In this document: positions 45,841 through 56,075 of the stretch, piece after piece
Layout: every line of letters starts with the position of its first letter
Numbering within the stretch: position 1 is the first letter of the stretch
Assembly (NCBI GenBank): GCA_964575185.1
Contig: CAZNPW010000005.1
Span: 25,095 to 89,094, forward strand
Reading direction: 5' to 3'
Length of the DNA: 64,000 nucleotides
Origin: CAZNPW01 sp964575185
GTDB taxonomy: Bacteria; Pseudomonadota; Alphaproteobacteria; Rhodobacterales; Rhodobacteraceae
Notes under the pieces: generated by a model
What the model was told of the DNA's origin: nothing
Seen by the model: the letters and a program-made list of their open reading frames with translations, nothing else
Database searches by the model: none
Translations under genes and position numbers: made by a program

Positions 45841-48676
45841 GGTCCTCGGCGTCCCCCCCGGCGCGGACTTCCCCGCCGCGCTCGCGGCCTTCCTGCCGAC
45901 GGACCCGCGCGAGGCCGCACAGACCACCGTCATCGTCAACACCGCGCGGATGCGCGCACGGCTCGACGCAAGCCTGCGGGCGGGCGGGGCGCGGCTCCTG
46001 CCGCGCATCCACCTCGTCACCGACCTCGCGCCGCTGCTGCCCCCCGCGCCCCTGCCGCGCCCCGAACCCGCGCTGCGCCGCCGGCTGGTCCTCGCCCAGG
46101 CGGTGCGGCGGCTGATCGACGCCACCCCCGACCTCGCCCCCGCCGGCAGCCAGTTCGCGCTCGCCGACGGGCTGATCCGCCTGGTCGAGGAGGCGGTGGG
46201 CGAAGGCGTGGCGCTGGAGGCGATCCTCGGCCTCGACCTCGGCGCGCAGTCGGGCCACTGGCAGCGCGCGGTGGCCTTCCTGCGGCTGGTCGCGCCCCTG
46301 ATGCAGGACGGCGCGGCCCCCGGACCTGCCGCCATCGCGAACCTGACCGTCGACCGGCTGTCTGCCTTCTGGGCCGCGAACCCCCCCGGGCCGGTCATCG
46401 TCGCGGGCTCCACCGGCTCGCGCGGGACGACGGCGCGGCTGATGCAGCTGGTGGCGGGCCTGCCGCAGGGGGTGCTGGTCTGGCCCGGCTTCGACCCCGA
46501 CCTGCCCCCGGCGGTCTGGGACCGCCTTGCCGACCGCATGACGGCCGAGGATCATTCGCAGTTCCGCTACGCCGCGCTGATGCGCCGCCTCGGGATCGGC
46601 CCGTGCGAGGTGCAGATGCTGGGCACCGCCCCCGACCCCGCGCGCAACCGCGTCGTCTCCCTGGCGCTGCGCCCCGCACCGGTGACCGACCAGTGGCTCG
46701 CCGACGGGGCCGCCCTGCGCGACCTGCCCGCGGCGATGGCGGGGGTCGCGCTGGTCGTGGCCGAGACCCCGCGCGACGAGGCCGCGGCGCTGGCGGTCGC
46801 GCTCCGCGATGCCGTCGAACGCGGCCGCACCGCCGCGCTGGTGACGCCCGACCGCACGCTCGCCCGCCGCGTCACGGCGGAACTCGACCGCTGGGGCCTG
46901 ACCCCCGACGACAGCGCCGGCCGGCCGCTGGCGCTGTCGGCCCCCGGGCGGCTCCTGCGCCTGACCGCCGCGATGCGGGCCGACCGGGTGACGACGGGCC
47001 TCCTCCTCGCCGTGCTGAAGCACCCGCTGGTCCGCCTGCTGCCCGACCGCGGCGAGCACCTGCGCCAGACCGGCCTTCTGGAGTTGCACCTCCGCCGCCA
47101 GGCCACCGCCTTCCCCGACGCCGGTGCCCTGTCCTGCGAGGGCGCGCAGCCGCTGGCCCAGGCGCTTGCTCCCCACCTGTCCCCCCCCACCGCCTCGGAC
47201 CTGCCCGGCCACGTCGCGCAGCACCTCGCGCTGACCCAGGCGGTCGCGCCCGAGGGCCTGTGGGACGCCGCGGCGGGCGAGGCCGCGCGGGCCCGCATGG
47301 CCGCGCTGGCGGCCGAGGCGGCGCATGGCGGCCCGATGGAGGCCGCCGACTACCGCGCGCTCATCGACGACCTCATGTCCGGCCAGAACGTGACCGAACC
47401 CGTCACCGCCCACCCCGGCCTCTTCATCTGGGGCACGATCGAGGCGCGGGTGCAGGGCGTCGACCTGATGGTCCTCGGCGGCCTGAACGAGGGCACCTGG
47501 CCCGCGCCCGCGCTGCCCGACCACTGGATGAACCGCGCGATGCGCGCGCAGGCGGGGCTGCTGCTGCCCGAACGCACCATCGGCCTGTCGGCGCATGACG
47601 TGAGCCAGGCGCTCGGCGCCCCGCAGGTGATCCTGGCGCGCGCCCGCCGCGTGGGCGAGGCCGAGACGGTGCCGTCGCGCTGGCTGAACCGGCTGACGAA
47701 CCTGCTCGACGGGCTACCCGCGGGTGACGGTCCCGCCGCGCGCGCGGCGATGGAGGCGCGGGGCGAGGCCTGGCTCGCGCTCGCGCGCAGGCTCCAGGCC
47801 CCCGCCGCCCCGGTCCCCCGCGCGCCGCGACCGAAACCCGTGCCGCCCCCCGGCCTCCGCCCGGCCCGCCTGTCGGCCAGCGACATCCGCGCGCTGATCC
47901 GCAACCCGTATGAGGTCTACGCCCGCCGCATCCTGCGCCTGCGGCCCCTGCCCGCGCTGCAGGCCGAACCCGACGCCCGGCGGCGGGGAGAGGTCTTCCA
48001 CCTGATCCTCCAGCGCCACGCGCAGGCGCTGCTCGCCGACCCGGCGCAGGACCGCGCCGCGCTGCTCGCCGCCACGGCCCGCACCGTGATCGAACAGGAG
48101 GTCGCCTGGCCCATGGCGCGGCTCCTGTGGCTCGCGCGGCTGCTGTCCGCCGCCGACGGGCTGTTCGGTTTCCACGACAGGCACCCCGGCACCCCCGTCC
48201 TGCTCGACGACGACGAGGGCCGCCTGCGGCTGTATCCCGGCGGGCCGGAGGTCACGGCGCGGCCCGACCGGATCGACGTGCTCGACGCCGGGGGCCTGCA
48301 CATCATCGACTACAAGGCCGGCGACCCGCCCAAACGCAAGGACATCGCCACCGACCAGAAGCAGCTGATGGTCGAGGCCGCCATCGCCGCCGCCGGCGGC
48401 TTCGGGGCGCACCTGCCGACCGAGGTCGCGCGGGTCAGCTACCTCGGCCTCGGCAAGCCCGACAGCCCGGTCTGTGACGACCCGACGCCCGAGGCCATCG
48501 CCGCCTTCCGCGCGGGGCTGGAGGCGCTCGTCCGCCACTACGACGCCCCCGGCGCGGGCTTCGCCGCGCGGCGGGTCATGGCGGCCCGCGACGCCTCCGA
48601 CTACGACCACCTGTCGCGCCGGGGCGAGTGGGACGACAGCGACCCGCCCGCCACCCTGCCCGTGGGCGCGCCATGA
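45833..48676 (+). CDS. addB: Double-strand break repair protein AddB
   Basis: 947 residues, typical of the alphaproteobacterial AddB. The N-terminal part is an inactivated helicase-like region; FIWGTIEARVQGVDLMVLGG and WMNRAMRAQAGLLLPERTIG are family segments. The C-terminal PD-(D/E)xK nuclease has RRRGEVFHLILQRHAQ with its conserved His, then RPDRIDV and IIDYKAGDPP with the catalytic Asp-x-Lys. With AddA it resects DNA ends for RecA loading. It overlaps murU and addA, so the three are coupled. Confidence 0.94.
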   Translation: MARVLGVPPGADFPAALAAFLPTDPREAAQTTVIVNTARMRARLDASLRAGGARLLPRIHLVTDLAPLLPPAPLPRPEPALRRRLVLAQAVRRLIDATPDLAPAGSQFALADGLIRLVEEAVGEGVALEAILGLDLGAQSGHWQRAVAFLRLVAPLMQDGAAPGPAAIANLTVDRLSAFWAANPPGPVIVAGSTGSRGTTARLMQLVAGLPQGVLVWPGFDPDLPPAVWDRLADRMTAEDHSQFRYAALMRRLGIGPCEVQMLGTAPDPARNRVVSLALRPAPVTDQWLADGAALRDLPAAMAGVALVVAETPRDEAAALAVALRDAVERGRTAALVTPDRTLARRVTAELDRWGLTPDDSAGRPLALSAPGRLLRLTAAMRADRVTTGLLLAVLKHPLVRLLPDRGEHLRQTGLLELHLRRQATAFPDAGALSCEGAQPLAQALAPHLSPPTASDLPGHVAQHLALTQAVAPEGLWDAAAGEAARARMAALAAEAAHGGPMEAADYRALIDDLMSGQNVTEPVTAHPGLFIWGTIEARVQGVDLMVLGGLNEGTWPAPALPDHWMNRAMRAQAGLLLPERTIGLSAHDVSQALGAPQVILARARRVGEAETVPSRWLNRLTNLLDGLPAGDGPAARAAMEARGEAWLALARRLQAPAAPVPRAPRPKPVPPPGLRPARLSASDIRALIRNPYEVYARRILRLRPLPALQAEPDARRRGEVFHLILQRHAQALLADPAQDRAALLAATARTVIEQEVAWPMARLLWLARLLSAADGLFGFHDRHPGTPVLLDDDEGRLRLYPGGPEVTARPDRIDVLDAGGLHIIDYKAGDPPKRKDIATDQKQLMVEAAIAAAGGFGAHLPTEVARVSYLGLGKPDSPVCDDPTPEAIAAFRAGLEALVRHYDAPGAGFAARRVMAARDASDYDHLSRRGEWDDSDPPATLPVGAP

Positions 48677-51600
48677 CCGGGCCCGATACCCGCCAGGCCC
48701 AGGCCGCCGATCCCGCCGCCTCCACCTGGCTCCACGCCAATGCCGGCTCGGGCAAGACCAAGGTCCTGATCGACCGCGTCGCGCGCCTGCTGCTGTCCGG
48801 CTGCGACCCTTGCGAAATCCTCTGCCTGACCTACACCCGCGCCGCCGCTTCCGAGATGCAGAACCGCCTGTTTTCCCGCCTCGGCGCCTGGGCCATGCTG
48901 CCCGAACCCGCCCTGCGCGCGGCCATCGCCGCCGTGGGCCACGCGGGCCCGTTGCCGCCCGCGATGCTCGCCCGCGCCCGGCAGCTCTTCGCCCGCGCGA
49001 TCGAGGTGCCGGGCGGCCTGCGCATCCAGACGATCCACGCCTTCTGCGCCGGCCTTTTGCGCCGCTTCCCGCTCGAGGCACAGGTCTCGCCCGCCTTCAC
49101 CGAGCTCGACGACCGCAGCACGATCCTCCTGCGCCGCCAGGTCGCCGACGCGCTGGCGCTGCGGCTGCCCGAGGGCGTGATGGCCGGGGTCGCGCGCCTG
49201 GTCGGCGGGCGCGACGCCGACGGGCTCTTGAAGGCCCTGTCCGACCTGCGCCACGCTTTCGGTGCGATGCCCGACCGCGACACCTGCCTGTCGCGCCTCG
49301 GCCTGCCCCCCGGCACCACCGCCGCCGACGTCGCCGCCACCGCCTTCGACGGCAGCGAACCCGCCCTCTTCGCCACGGCGATCCCCGCGCTGCGGGCGGG
49401 GCCGCCGACGATGCAGGACATCGCCGCGGTCCTTGCGTCCATCGACCCGGGTGCCCCCACGCCGCAGGATCTCGCGGCGCTGGAAAAAGCGTTCCTTACC
49501 GCCGACGGCGAGCCGAAGAAGAAGGTCCCCAGCGCCTCGGTCAACCTCGGCACCCAGGCCGAGGCCTTCGCAGACTTCATGGCCCGCGTAGCCACCGCCC
49601 GCGACACCCGCCTCGCCCTCGCGGCGGCCGAGGAGATGCTGGCCCTCGCGCGCTTCGCCGTCCCCTGGCTCGCCGACATGGCGCGCGCCAAGGCCGCCCG
49701 CGCGGTGCTCGACTTCGACGACCTGATCGACCGCGCGCGGGCGCTGCTGTCCGACCCCGCGGTGTCGGCCTGGGTGCTCTACAAGCTCGACGGCGGCCTC
49801 AGCCACGTCCTGGTGGACGAGGCGCAGGACACCTCGCCCGCGCAGTGGCAGGTGATCCGCGCGCTGATCGAGGAGACGCTCGCCTCGGGCCAGCGCGACG
49901 GCATCCCCCGCAGCCTCTTCGTGGTGGGCGACCGCAAGCAGTCGATCTACTCGTTCCAGGGGGCCGACGTCGCGGTCTTCGACGCCACCCGCGACCAGGT
50001 GGCGGCGCGGCTCGCCCCGCCCGGCCCCGGCCTGAACCGGCTGGAGCTCGAACGGTCGTTCCGCTCCTCCCCCGCGATCCTGCGGGTGGTGGACGAGGTC
50101 TTCGCCGGGCCGCGCGGGGCCGATGCGGGCGGCGCGGTGCAGCACCTCGCGGCGCGCGAGGACCAGCCGGGCCGCGTCGACCTCTGGCCCGCCGTCACCC
50201 AGGACGACGGCGGCCCCGCCCCCGACTGGACCGACCCCCGCGACCTGACCCCGCCGCCCACCGCCGACCGCGTGCTCGCCGCCCGCGTGGCCGGGTTCAT
50301 CGCAGGCGAGCTCGCCGCCGGCACGGTGATCCCCACGCGGCACGGCCCGCGCCCGATGCGGGCGGGCGACGTGCTGATCCTGGTGCAGAAGCGCTCCGGC
50401 ATCTTCGGCGACATCATCGCCGCCTGCAAGGCGCGCGGCCTGCCCATCGCCGGGGCCGACCGGATGCGCATCGGGGCCGAACTCGCCGTCGCCGACATCC
50501 TGGCCGTGCTGTCCTTCGTCGCGACCGACGCCGACGACCTGTCGCTCGCCACGGCGCTGCGCTCGCCGCTGTTCGGCTGGGACGAGGACCGCCTCTTCCG
50601 CCTCGCCCAGCCGCGGCAGGGGCTGCTTTGGGCCGCCCTGCGCGCCGACCGGCAGGCGGGGGACGCGCTGGCGGTGCTGCAGGACCTGCGCGACCAGGCC
50701 GATTTCCTCCGCCCGCACGACCTGATCCAGCGGCTGCTCATCCGCCACGGCGGCCGCCGCAAGCTGATCGCCCGGCTGGGCGAAGAGGCCGCCGACGGCA
50801 TCGACGCGCTGGTCGACCTGGCCATCGACTACGAAGCGCAGGACGTGCCCGGCCTGACCGGCTTCCTGACCTGGCTTTCGACCCACGAGGTGCAGGTCAA
50901 GCGCCCGCCCGACAGCTCGGGCGGGATGATCCGGGTGATGACCGTGCACGGGGCCAAGGGGCTGGAGGCGCCCGTGGTGATCCTGCCCGAATGCGAACAG
51001 CAGCAGGACCCCCCCGGCGGCGGCCCGCTCGCGCTGCCCGGCGGCGGGGTGATCTGGACGCGGGCCAAGGCGCAGACCCCCGCCCGCCTGCGCGACCCCA
51101 TCGACCAGGCCCGCGCCCGCGCGGCGGCCGAGAAGGGGCGGCTTCTCTACGTCGCGATGACGCGGGCCGAAAGCTGGCTGGTGGTCGCCGCGGCGGGCAA
51201 GGCCGACAAGGATTGCTGGCACGCCGACATCGCCCAGGGCCTCGCGGCGGCGGGGACCGTGCCGCTCGCCGATGGCACCCTGCGCCACGAACACGGGGCC
51301 TGGCCCGCGCCGCAGCCCGGGGTCCGGGCCCCATCGGACGCCGCGGACCCGCTGCCCGCCTGGGCCCTGACCCCCGCTGCCCCCGCCCTGCGCCCGCCCC
51401 GCCCGCTCAGCGCCTCGACCCTGCCGGGGGCCAAGGCGCTGCCCTCCGAGGCCGGGCTGCCGGCGGAGGTTGCGCTGCCCTACGGCACGGCGGTGCACCG
51501 GATGCTCGAATGGCTGCCCCGCCTGCCGCAGGCCGACTGGCCCGCGGCGGCCGAGGCCGCCGCCGACGGCCTGCCCGACCCCGCCGCCGCCATCGCCGAG

Positions 51601-51960
51601 GCGACCCGCATCCTCCACGATCCGTCCCTCGCGCATCTCTTCGCGCCGGACACGCTGGCCGAGGTGCCGCTGTCGGCCACGCTCGGCGGCCTGCCGCTGA
51701 TCGGCATCGCCGACCGGCTGATCCTAGCGCCGGGCACCGTCACCTGCGTCGACGTCAAGACCAACCGCGCGGTGCCCGACCGGGCCGAGGACATCCCCGC
51801 CGGCATCCTCGCCCAGCTCGGCGCCTATGCCGCGGCGCTGGAACAGATTTTCCCGGGCCGGGTCGTGACGATGGCGGTCCTCTGGACGGCCACGGGCACC
51901 CTCATGCCCGTGCCGCCCGGCATCTTGCGGCAGGCGCTCGCCCTGGCCACCATGCCTTGA
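48673..51960 (+). CDS. addA: Double-strand break repair helicase-nuclease AddA
   Basis: 1095 residues. UvrD-type helicase motifs are complete: [20 protein letters not shown] (Walker A), [28 protein letters not shown] (Walker B), [17 protein letters not shown], and [20 protein letters not shown]. The C-terminal nuclease has [22 protein letters not shown] and the catalytic [10 protein letters not shown]. AddAB is the RecBCD-like end-processing machine. The ATG overlaps the addB stop (ATGA). It is followed after 52 bp by trxA on the same strand. Confidence 0.95.
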   Translation: MTGPDTRQAQAADPAASTWLHANAGSGKTKVLIDRVARLLLSGCDPCEILCLTYTRAAASEMQNRLFSRLGAWAMLPEPALRAAIAAVGHAGPLPPAMLARARQLFARAIEVPGGLRIQTIHAFCAGLLRRFPLEAQVSPAFTELDDRSTILLRRQVADALALRLPEGVMAGVARLVGGRDADGLLKALSDLRHAFGAMPDRDTCLSRLGLPPGTTAADVAATAFDGSEPALFATAIPALRAGPPTMQDIAAVLASIDPGAPTPQDLAALEKAFLTADGEPKKKVPSASVNLGTQAEAFADFMARVATARDTRLALAAAEEMLALARFAVPWLADMARAKAARAVLDFDDLIDRARALLSDPAVSAWVLYKLDGGLSHVLVDEAQDTSPAQWQVIRALIEETLASGQRDGIPRSLFVVGDRKQSIYSFQGADVAVFDATRDQVAARLAPPGPGLNRLELERSFRSSPAILRVVDEVFAGPRGADAGGAVQHLAAREDQPGRVDLWPAVTQDDGGPAPDWTDPRDLTPPPTADRVLAARVAGFIAGELAAGTVIPTRHGPRPMRAGDVLILVQKRSGIFGDIIAACKARGLPIAGADRMRIGAELAVADILAVLSFVATDADDLSLATALRSPLFGWDEDRLFRLAQPRQGLLWAALRADRQAGDALAVLQDLRDQADFLRPHDLIQRLLIRHGGRRKLIARLGEEAADGIDALVDLAIDYEAQDVPGLTGFLTWLSTHEVQVKRPPDSSGGMIRVMTVHGAKGLEAPVVILPECEQQQDPPGGGPLALPGGGVIWTRAKAQTPARLRDPIDQARARAAAEKGRLLYVAMTRAESWLVVAAAGKADKDCWHADIAQGLAAAGTVPLADGTLRHEHGAWPAPQPGVRAPSDAADPLPAWALTPAAPALRPPRPLSASTLPGAKALPSEAGLPAEVALPYGTAVHRMLEWLPRLPQADWPAAAEAAADGLPDPAAAIAEATRILHDPSLAHLFAPDTLAEVPLSATLGGLPLIGIADRLILAPGTVTCVDVKTNRAVPDRAEDIPAGILAQLGAYAAALEQIFPGRVVTMAVLWTATGTLMPVPPGILRQALALATMP

Positions 51961-52012
51961 CGCCACCCGGACAGGTGCTTACCTCCACCCCCTGCCATTC
52001 AGGAGAGCCGTC

Positions 52013-52339
52013 ATGGGCACCGCCACCGTCGCCGTCACCGACACCACCTTCGACGCCGAGGTCCGCAAGTCGCCGATCCCCGTCGTGGTGGACTTCTGGG
52101 CCGAATGGTGCGGCCCCTGCCTCCAGATCGGCCCCGCGCTCGAGGAGCTCGCCTCCGAATACGCGGGCAAGGTGAAGATCGTGAAGGTCAACGTCGACGA
52201 AAACCCCGACAGCCCGGCGCAGCTCGGCGTGCGGGGCATCCCGGCGCTGTTCATGTTCAAGGACGGCCAGGTCGTGTCGAACAAGGTCGGCGCAGCCCCG
52301 AAGGCAGCGCTGGCGACCTGGATCCAGTCGGCGATCTGA
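52013..52339 (+). CDS. trxA: Thioredoxin TrxA
   Basis: 108 residues with the redox motif WCGPC at 32-36 in [17 protein letters not shown], the NVDENPD segment, and the cis-proline loop [14 protein letters not shown]. There is no signal peptide, so it is the cytoplasmic thioredoxin that reduces ribonucleotide reductase, peroxiredoxins and others. Residues after the active-site CPC are LQI rather than the common KMI. It follows addA closely, a neighbourhood shared across the order. Confidence 0.95.
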   Translation: MGTATVAVTDTTFDAEVRKSPIPVVVDFWAEWCGPCLQIGPALEELASEYAGKVKIVKVNVDENPDSPAQLGVRGIPALFMFKDGQVVSNKVGAAPKAALATWIQSAI

Positions 52340-52487
52340 TCGTCCCCGCCCCGGTCGAGCCCGCGGTCTGCGCGGACGACGAAGCCGGGGCGCTGTCGCA
52401 ACTCATGCGCGGCGTCGCGGGTGACGAGCCCGCGCGCCATCCGTCGGCCTTCGCAGGCGGTCCCCGAACCGGGGGCCGCCGGTGCCG

Positions 52488-52513
52488 TTGACAGTGTCCC
52501 CAACTGGTATAAT
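52488..52513 (+). promoter_or_regulatory. Promoter/operator upstream of the sugar ABC operon
   Basis: An extended -10 element TGGTATAAT ends at 52513 and a TTGACA hexamer begins at 52488, but the spacing is only 14 bp, so the extended -10 may dominate. CAACTGGTATAAT (52501-52513) recurs exactly at 58818-58830. It contains GGTATA, the hexamer recognised by NanR-type GntR regulators, one of which is encoded in this locus. The operon's first ATG is at 52580. Confidence 0.6.
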
Positions 52514-52579
52514 CTGCACATGAGTTAGGCAATCACCGGCGCGTCAAGCCGCCGGCGTCACGGAACGGGGAGGACTGCA

Positions 52580-54031
52580 ATGACACCGTCGAAACCACTC
52601 ACGCTGAACCGCCGCGCGTTCATGTCGAGCGGCCTGGCTGCCGCCGCATTGGCCAGCGGTTTCAACCCCACCAAGGTGTTCGGGCAGGAGTTCGCCGGGC
52701 AGACGGTGCGCTTCATGTCGCATCCGGGCGGCATCCGGCCGATCATCGACCACCAGATCGCCTACATCAAGGAAACGCTCGGCATCACCGTCGAGGTGAT
52801 CGAGGCGGGCGACCTCGTGTCCTGGCAGGATTCGCTGAAGGACCTGCGCGCGGGCGGCGGGCAGTTCGATGTCGTCATGCACTTTCCGCGCTACAACGGC
52901 GAACTGGCCTCGGTCGGCTACCTGCGGCCTCTGGACGACCTGATCGCGAAATACAACGCCCAGCCGCTGTTCGACAACATCGTGGACTACTACCGGATTC
53001 TCTACACGCGCTGGGGTGGCCAGACGATCGCCGCCCCCGTCGATGGCGACGTGGCGATGATGTATTACCGCAAGGACGCCTTCGCAAACCCCGAGATCAT
53101 GGCGAAGTTCGAGGCCGAGAAAGGCCGCCCGCTGACCGTGCCCGTGACCTGGGACGAGTTCTACGAGACCGCCGCCTTCTTCACCGGCTGGGACTGGGCG
53201 GGTTCGGGCAAGGTCGGCTACGGCTTCCAGACCTCGTCCTGGGACCGCGGCTTCATCGAACAGCAATGGGCCCCGATGATGGGCTCCTACGGCGGGGTAT
53301 GGATGGACGACAACGCCTCGCCCGGCTGGAACAACGCGGCGGGCGTCACGGCGCTGGAGGGGACCAAGCGCCTGCTCGACTACGCGCCGCCCGGCTCGGC
53401 CTCGATGAACTGGGGCAACACGATGGAAAGCTTCAGCAGCGAGGACATCGCCCTGACGCTGTGGTACATGGACATCGGTCGTGGCGGCCTGGGCATGGCC
53501 GCGGGCAACCCGCTGGAGAAGATCGGCTATGCCGAATGGCCCGGTGCCACGGTGGACGGCGTGACGCGCAACTACAACTCGATGTTCTTCGGCCGGGTGG
53601 TCGGGATCAGCGAGTTCGCGGCCAATCCCGACGCGGCCTTTGCCGTCATCACGACGCTCCTGACGCCCGCGCGGCGGGTCCTGTCGCTGGACGATCCGGC
53701 CAGCGGGTCGGACATGTTCCTCAAGACCGACTACGACCCTGCCAATTTCAAGAACCTGAAGCCGGCACCCGAATTCCTGGTCGAAGCGCAGAAGGTGCTG
53801 AGCAAGGGTTTCCCCGAGATGACGATGCCCGCGATCGGCGAATACATCGACGCGCTGCAGGGGGCGATCCACGGCTACGTCAACGGCGGCACCGACGCGG
53901 CGGCGGCCCTGCAGGAGGCCGCCGACCGCTGGGAAGCGATCACCGACCGCTACGGGCGCGACGCGCAGAAAGCCTACTGGGCCGAAGTGAAGCAGAGCTA
54001 CGTCGATGCCGGCCTGAACATCGCCGGATGA
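52580..54031 (+). CDS. Carbohydrate ABC importer substrate-binding protein (Tat-exported)
   Basis: 483 residues. The N-terminus LNRRAFMSSGLAAAALASGF has the twin-arginine motif, so export folded through Tat is likely. The mature protein is a type I/CUT1-like sugar binder: TVRFMSHPGGIRPIIDHQIA, VMMYYRKDAFANPE-type hinge region, and several aromatic positions (WNNAAG, WGNTMESF) suited to stacking on sugar rings. It is the first gene of an importer operon that continues with ATPase and two permeases. GGGGAGGA precedes the ATG. The ligand is inferred from the linked hydrolase and ApnO-like enzyme. Confidence 0.88.
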   Translation: MTPSKPLTLNRRAFMSSGLAAAALASGFNPTKVFGQEFAGQTVRFMSHPGGIRPIIDHQIAYIKETLGITVEVIEAGDLVSWQDSLKDLRAGGGQFDVVMHFPRYNGELASVGYLRPLDDLIAKYNAQPLFDNIVDYYRILYTRWGGQTIAAPVDGDVAMMYYRKDAFANPEIMAKFEAEKGRPLTVPVTWDEFYETAAFFTGWDWAGSGKVGYGFQTSSWDRGFIEQQWAPMMGSYGGVWMDDNASPGWNNAAGVTALEGTKRLLDYAPPGSASMNWGNTMESFSSEDIALTLWYMDIGRGGLGMAAGNPLEKIGYAEWPGATVDGVTRNYNSMFFGRVVGISEFAANPDAAFAVITTLLTPARRVLSLDDPASGSDMFLKTDYDPANFKNLKPAPEFLVEAQKVLSKGFPEMTMPAIGEYIDALQGAIHGYVNGGTDAAAALQEAADRWEAITDRYGRDAQKAYWAEVKQSYVDAGLNIAG

Positions 54032-54092
54032 ACAACCTGTCCCCCGGGACCCGGCCATCGGCCGCCGGGTCCCGGCCAAGGTCCGGACCCGC

Positions 54093-55193
54093 ATGACCCA
54101 TATCCGTTTCAGTGCCATCCGACGGAGTTTCGGCGCGGTCGAAGCGCTGCGGGGCATCGACCTGGAGATTCCCAGCGGCACCTTCGCCGTCTTCCTCGGG
54201 CCTTCGGGATGCGGCAAGACCACGCTGATGCGGGTTCTCTCCGGGCTCGACATGCAGACCTCGGGCGACATCGTGATCGACGGGAAGGTGCTGAACGAGG
54301 CCACCCCGTCCGAGCGCGGCGTCGGGATGGTGTTCCAGTCCTATGCGCTCTACCCGCACATGAGCGTGCGCGAGAACCTGGCCTTCCCGCTGAAGATGGC
54401 CGACGTGCCGGCAACGGCGGCGGCCGAGCGGGTCCGGGCGGTGGCCCAGGTCCTGCAGATCGAGCATCTGCTCGACCGTCGGCCCGGCCAGCTTTCGGGC
54501 GGGCAGAAGCAGCGCGTGGCGATCGGCCGGACCATCGTGCTCGACCGCAGGGTCTTCCTCTTCGACGAGCCGCTGTCGAACCTCGACGCCGACCTTAGGG
54601 TCGAGATGCGGCTGGAAATCCAGCGCCTGCATCGCAGGCTGAAGGCCACCATGGTCTACGTGACGCATGACCAGGTCGAGGCGATGGCCCTGGCCGACCT
54701 GATCGTGGTGATGAGCGCGGGCCGGATCGAGCAGGTGGGCCCGCCCGAAACCCTCTATGCCGACCCGGACAACCTTTTCGTCGCGACCTTTCTCGGATCG
54801 CCCAAGATCAACCTTCTCGCGGCGAAGGTGGCGGCGGCCGGTCCCGCCGAGACGCGGTTCCAGCTTGACGGCGGACACGGACTGACGCTGGCGGCGGCCT
54901 ATCCCCTGGCAGCCGGAGAGACGGTCACGCTCGGCATCCGGCCGGAAGACATGGGCCTCGGCGACGGGTCGATCCTGTTGCCCTTCCAGCTCGAGATGAC
55001 CGAGAACCTCGGGCCGAACGGCCTGGCCCATGGCATGGTCGGCGATGCGCGCGTCACGGTGCAGCTTGCGCGCCGGGCAGGGGTCTTCGTCCCGCCGGGC
55101 GAGACGCTTCGGGTTGCACCGGCGGCCGTGAGGGTCTTTGCCGCATCCGGTGCGCGTGTCCGGCCGTCCGCTTCCGTCCCGGGTGGCGCATGA
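54093..55193 (+). CDS. Sugar ABC importer ATPase (MalK/UgpC type)
   Basis: 366 residues. The ATPase domain has FLGPSGCGKTTLMRVLSGLD (Walker A), FQSYALYPHMSVRENL (Q loop), LSGGQKQRVAIGR (signature), VFLFDEPLSNLDADLR (Walker B) and TMVYVTHDQVEAMALAD (H loop). A C-terminal TOBE-type domain of ~120 residues (LGSPKINLLAA onward) marks it as a CUT1 importer ATPase. It powers the two permeases encoded next, and its stop overlaps the first of them (ATGA). Confidence 0.94.
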   Translation: MTHIRFSAIRRSFGAVEALRGIDLEIPSGTFAVFLGPSGCGKTTLMRVLSGLDMQTSGDIVIDGKVLNEATPSERGVGMVFQSYALYPHMSVRENLAFPLKMADVPATAAAERVRAVAQVLQIEHLLDRRPGQLSGGQKQRVAIGRTIVLDRRVFLFDEPLSNLDADLRVEMRLEIQRLHRRLKATMVYVTHDQVEAMALADLIVVMSAGRIEQVGPPETLYADPDNLFVATFLGSPKINLLAAKVAAAGPAETRFQLDGGHGLTLAAAYPLAAGETVTLGIRPEDMGLGDGSILLPFQLEMTENLGPNGLAHGMVGDARVTVQLARRAGVFVPPGETLRVAPAAVRVFAASGARVRPSASVPGGA

Positions 55194-56065
55194 CGGCGAC
55201 CCCGCGCCCCCCGACCTCGCGCCCCCCGACCTCGCGCGGCTACCGGCTGCGGCGGCTCTGGCCCTGGGCGATCCTGTTGCCGTTCCTGGCCTTCAGCCTG
55301 TTCCCGGTCTACTGGGTGATCCTGACCGCCCTGCGCCCGAGGGACGACATCTTCCAGTCGCCGGTCGGGCTGCTGCCTCAAGGCCTAACGCTCGACAACA
55401 TCCGTTACGTCTGGTTCGGGTCCCCGTCGAACGAACCGGTCGTGAACTTCCTCGGCACCTCGATGGCGATCGGGATTGCGGCAACGCTCGCGGCGCTCGC
55501 GCTCGGGGTGGCGCTGGCCTATGCGGTCGGCCGGTTCCGCATCGGCGGCAGCTTCCTGCCGCTCTTCATCCTGTCCTTCCGCTACGTCCCACCGATCGCG
55601 CTGATCGTGCCGCTCTTCATGCTCTACCGGCAGCTCGGCCTCCTGGACAGCTACGCCGGCCTCATCCTGATCTATGCCCTGTTCTCGATCCCGCTGATCT
55701 TCTGGCTGCTGCTCGGCTATGTCGAGGCCGCCCCGGCCGAGCTGGAAGAGGCGGCCTATATCGACGGCGCCGGGCACTGGCAGACGCTGCGCCACGTGGT
55801 CCTGCCCGTGCTGATGCCCGGGATCGCGGTGGCGGCGGTCTTCACCTTCATCGGCGTCTGGAACGAGTTCATCCTGGCCTACCAGCTTGCAGGAAACAGG
55901 GTTGCCACGATCACCGTCTATCTGCCGCGCCTGCGCACGGCGATTGCCGAACTCTACGGCGAGATCGCCGCGGCCTCGCTGCTTGCGGTGCTGCCCGGCA
56001 TCGTCTTCGCCGCCGTGATGCAGCGGTTCCTGGTCCGGGGCCTGGCCTTCGGCGGCCTGAAGTAA
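55190..56065 (+). CDS. Sugar ABC importer permease (MalG-like)
   Basis: 291 residues with six membrane helices. The coupling helix motif EEAAYIDGAGHWQTLRHVVL meets the ATPase, and the C-terminal FLVRGLAFGGLK is typical of MalG-type proteins. A short basic N-terminus includes a tandem PPTSRPPTSR created by a 15-bp DNA duplication near 55205-55236. It forms the channel with the next permease. Gene order ATPase-MalG-MalF reverses the usual MalF-MalG order. Confidence 0.92.
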   Translation: MTATPRPPTSRPPTSRGYRLRRLWPWAILLPFLAFSLFPVYWVILTALRPRDDIFQSPVGLLPQGLTLDNIRYVWFGSPSNEPVVNFLGTSMAIGIAATLAALALGVALAYAVGRFRIGGSFLPLFILSFRYVPPIALIVPLFMLYRQLGLLDSYAGLILIYALFSIPLIFWLLLGYVEAAPAELEEAAYIDGAGHWQTLRHVVLPVLMPGIAVAAVFTFIGVWNEFILAYQLAGNRVATITVYLPRLRTAIAELYGEIAAASLLAVLPGIVFAAVMQRFLVRGLAFGGLK

Positions 56066-56075
56066 GGGGGTGGGC

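Noticed and set aside
52488..52513. A classical sigma-70 promoter TTGACA/TATAAT before the sugar operon
   Set aside because: The spacer is only 14 bp, too short for normal use, so I rely on the extended -10 and keep the -35 as uncertain.
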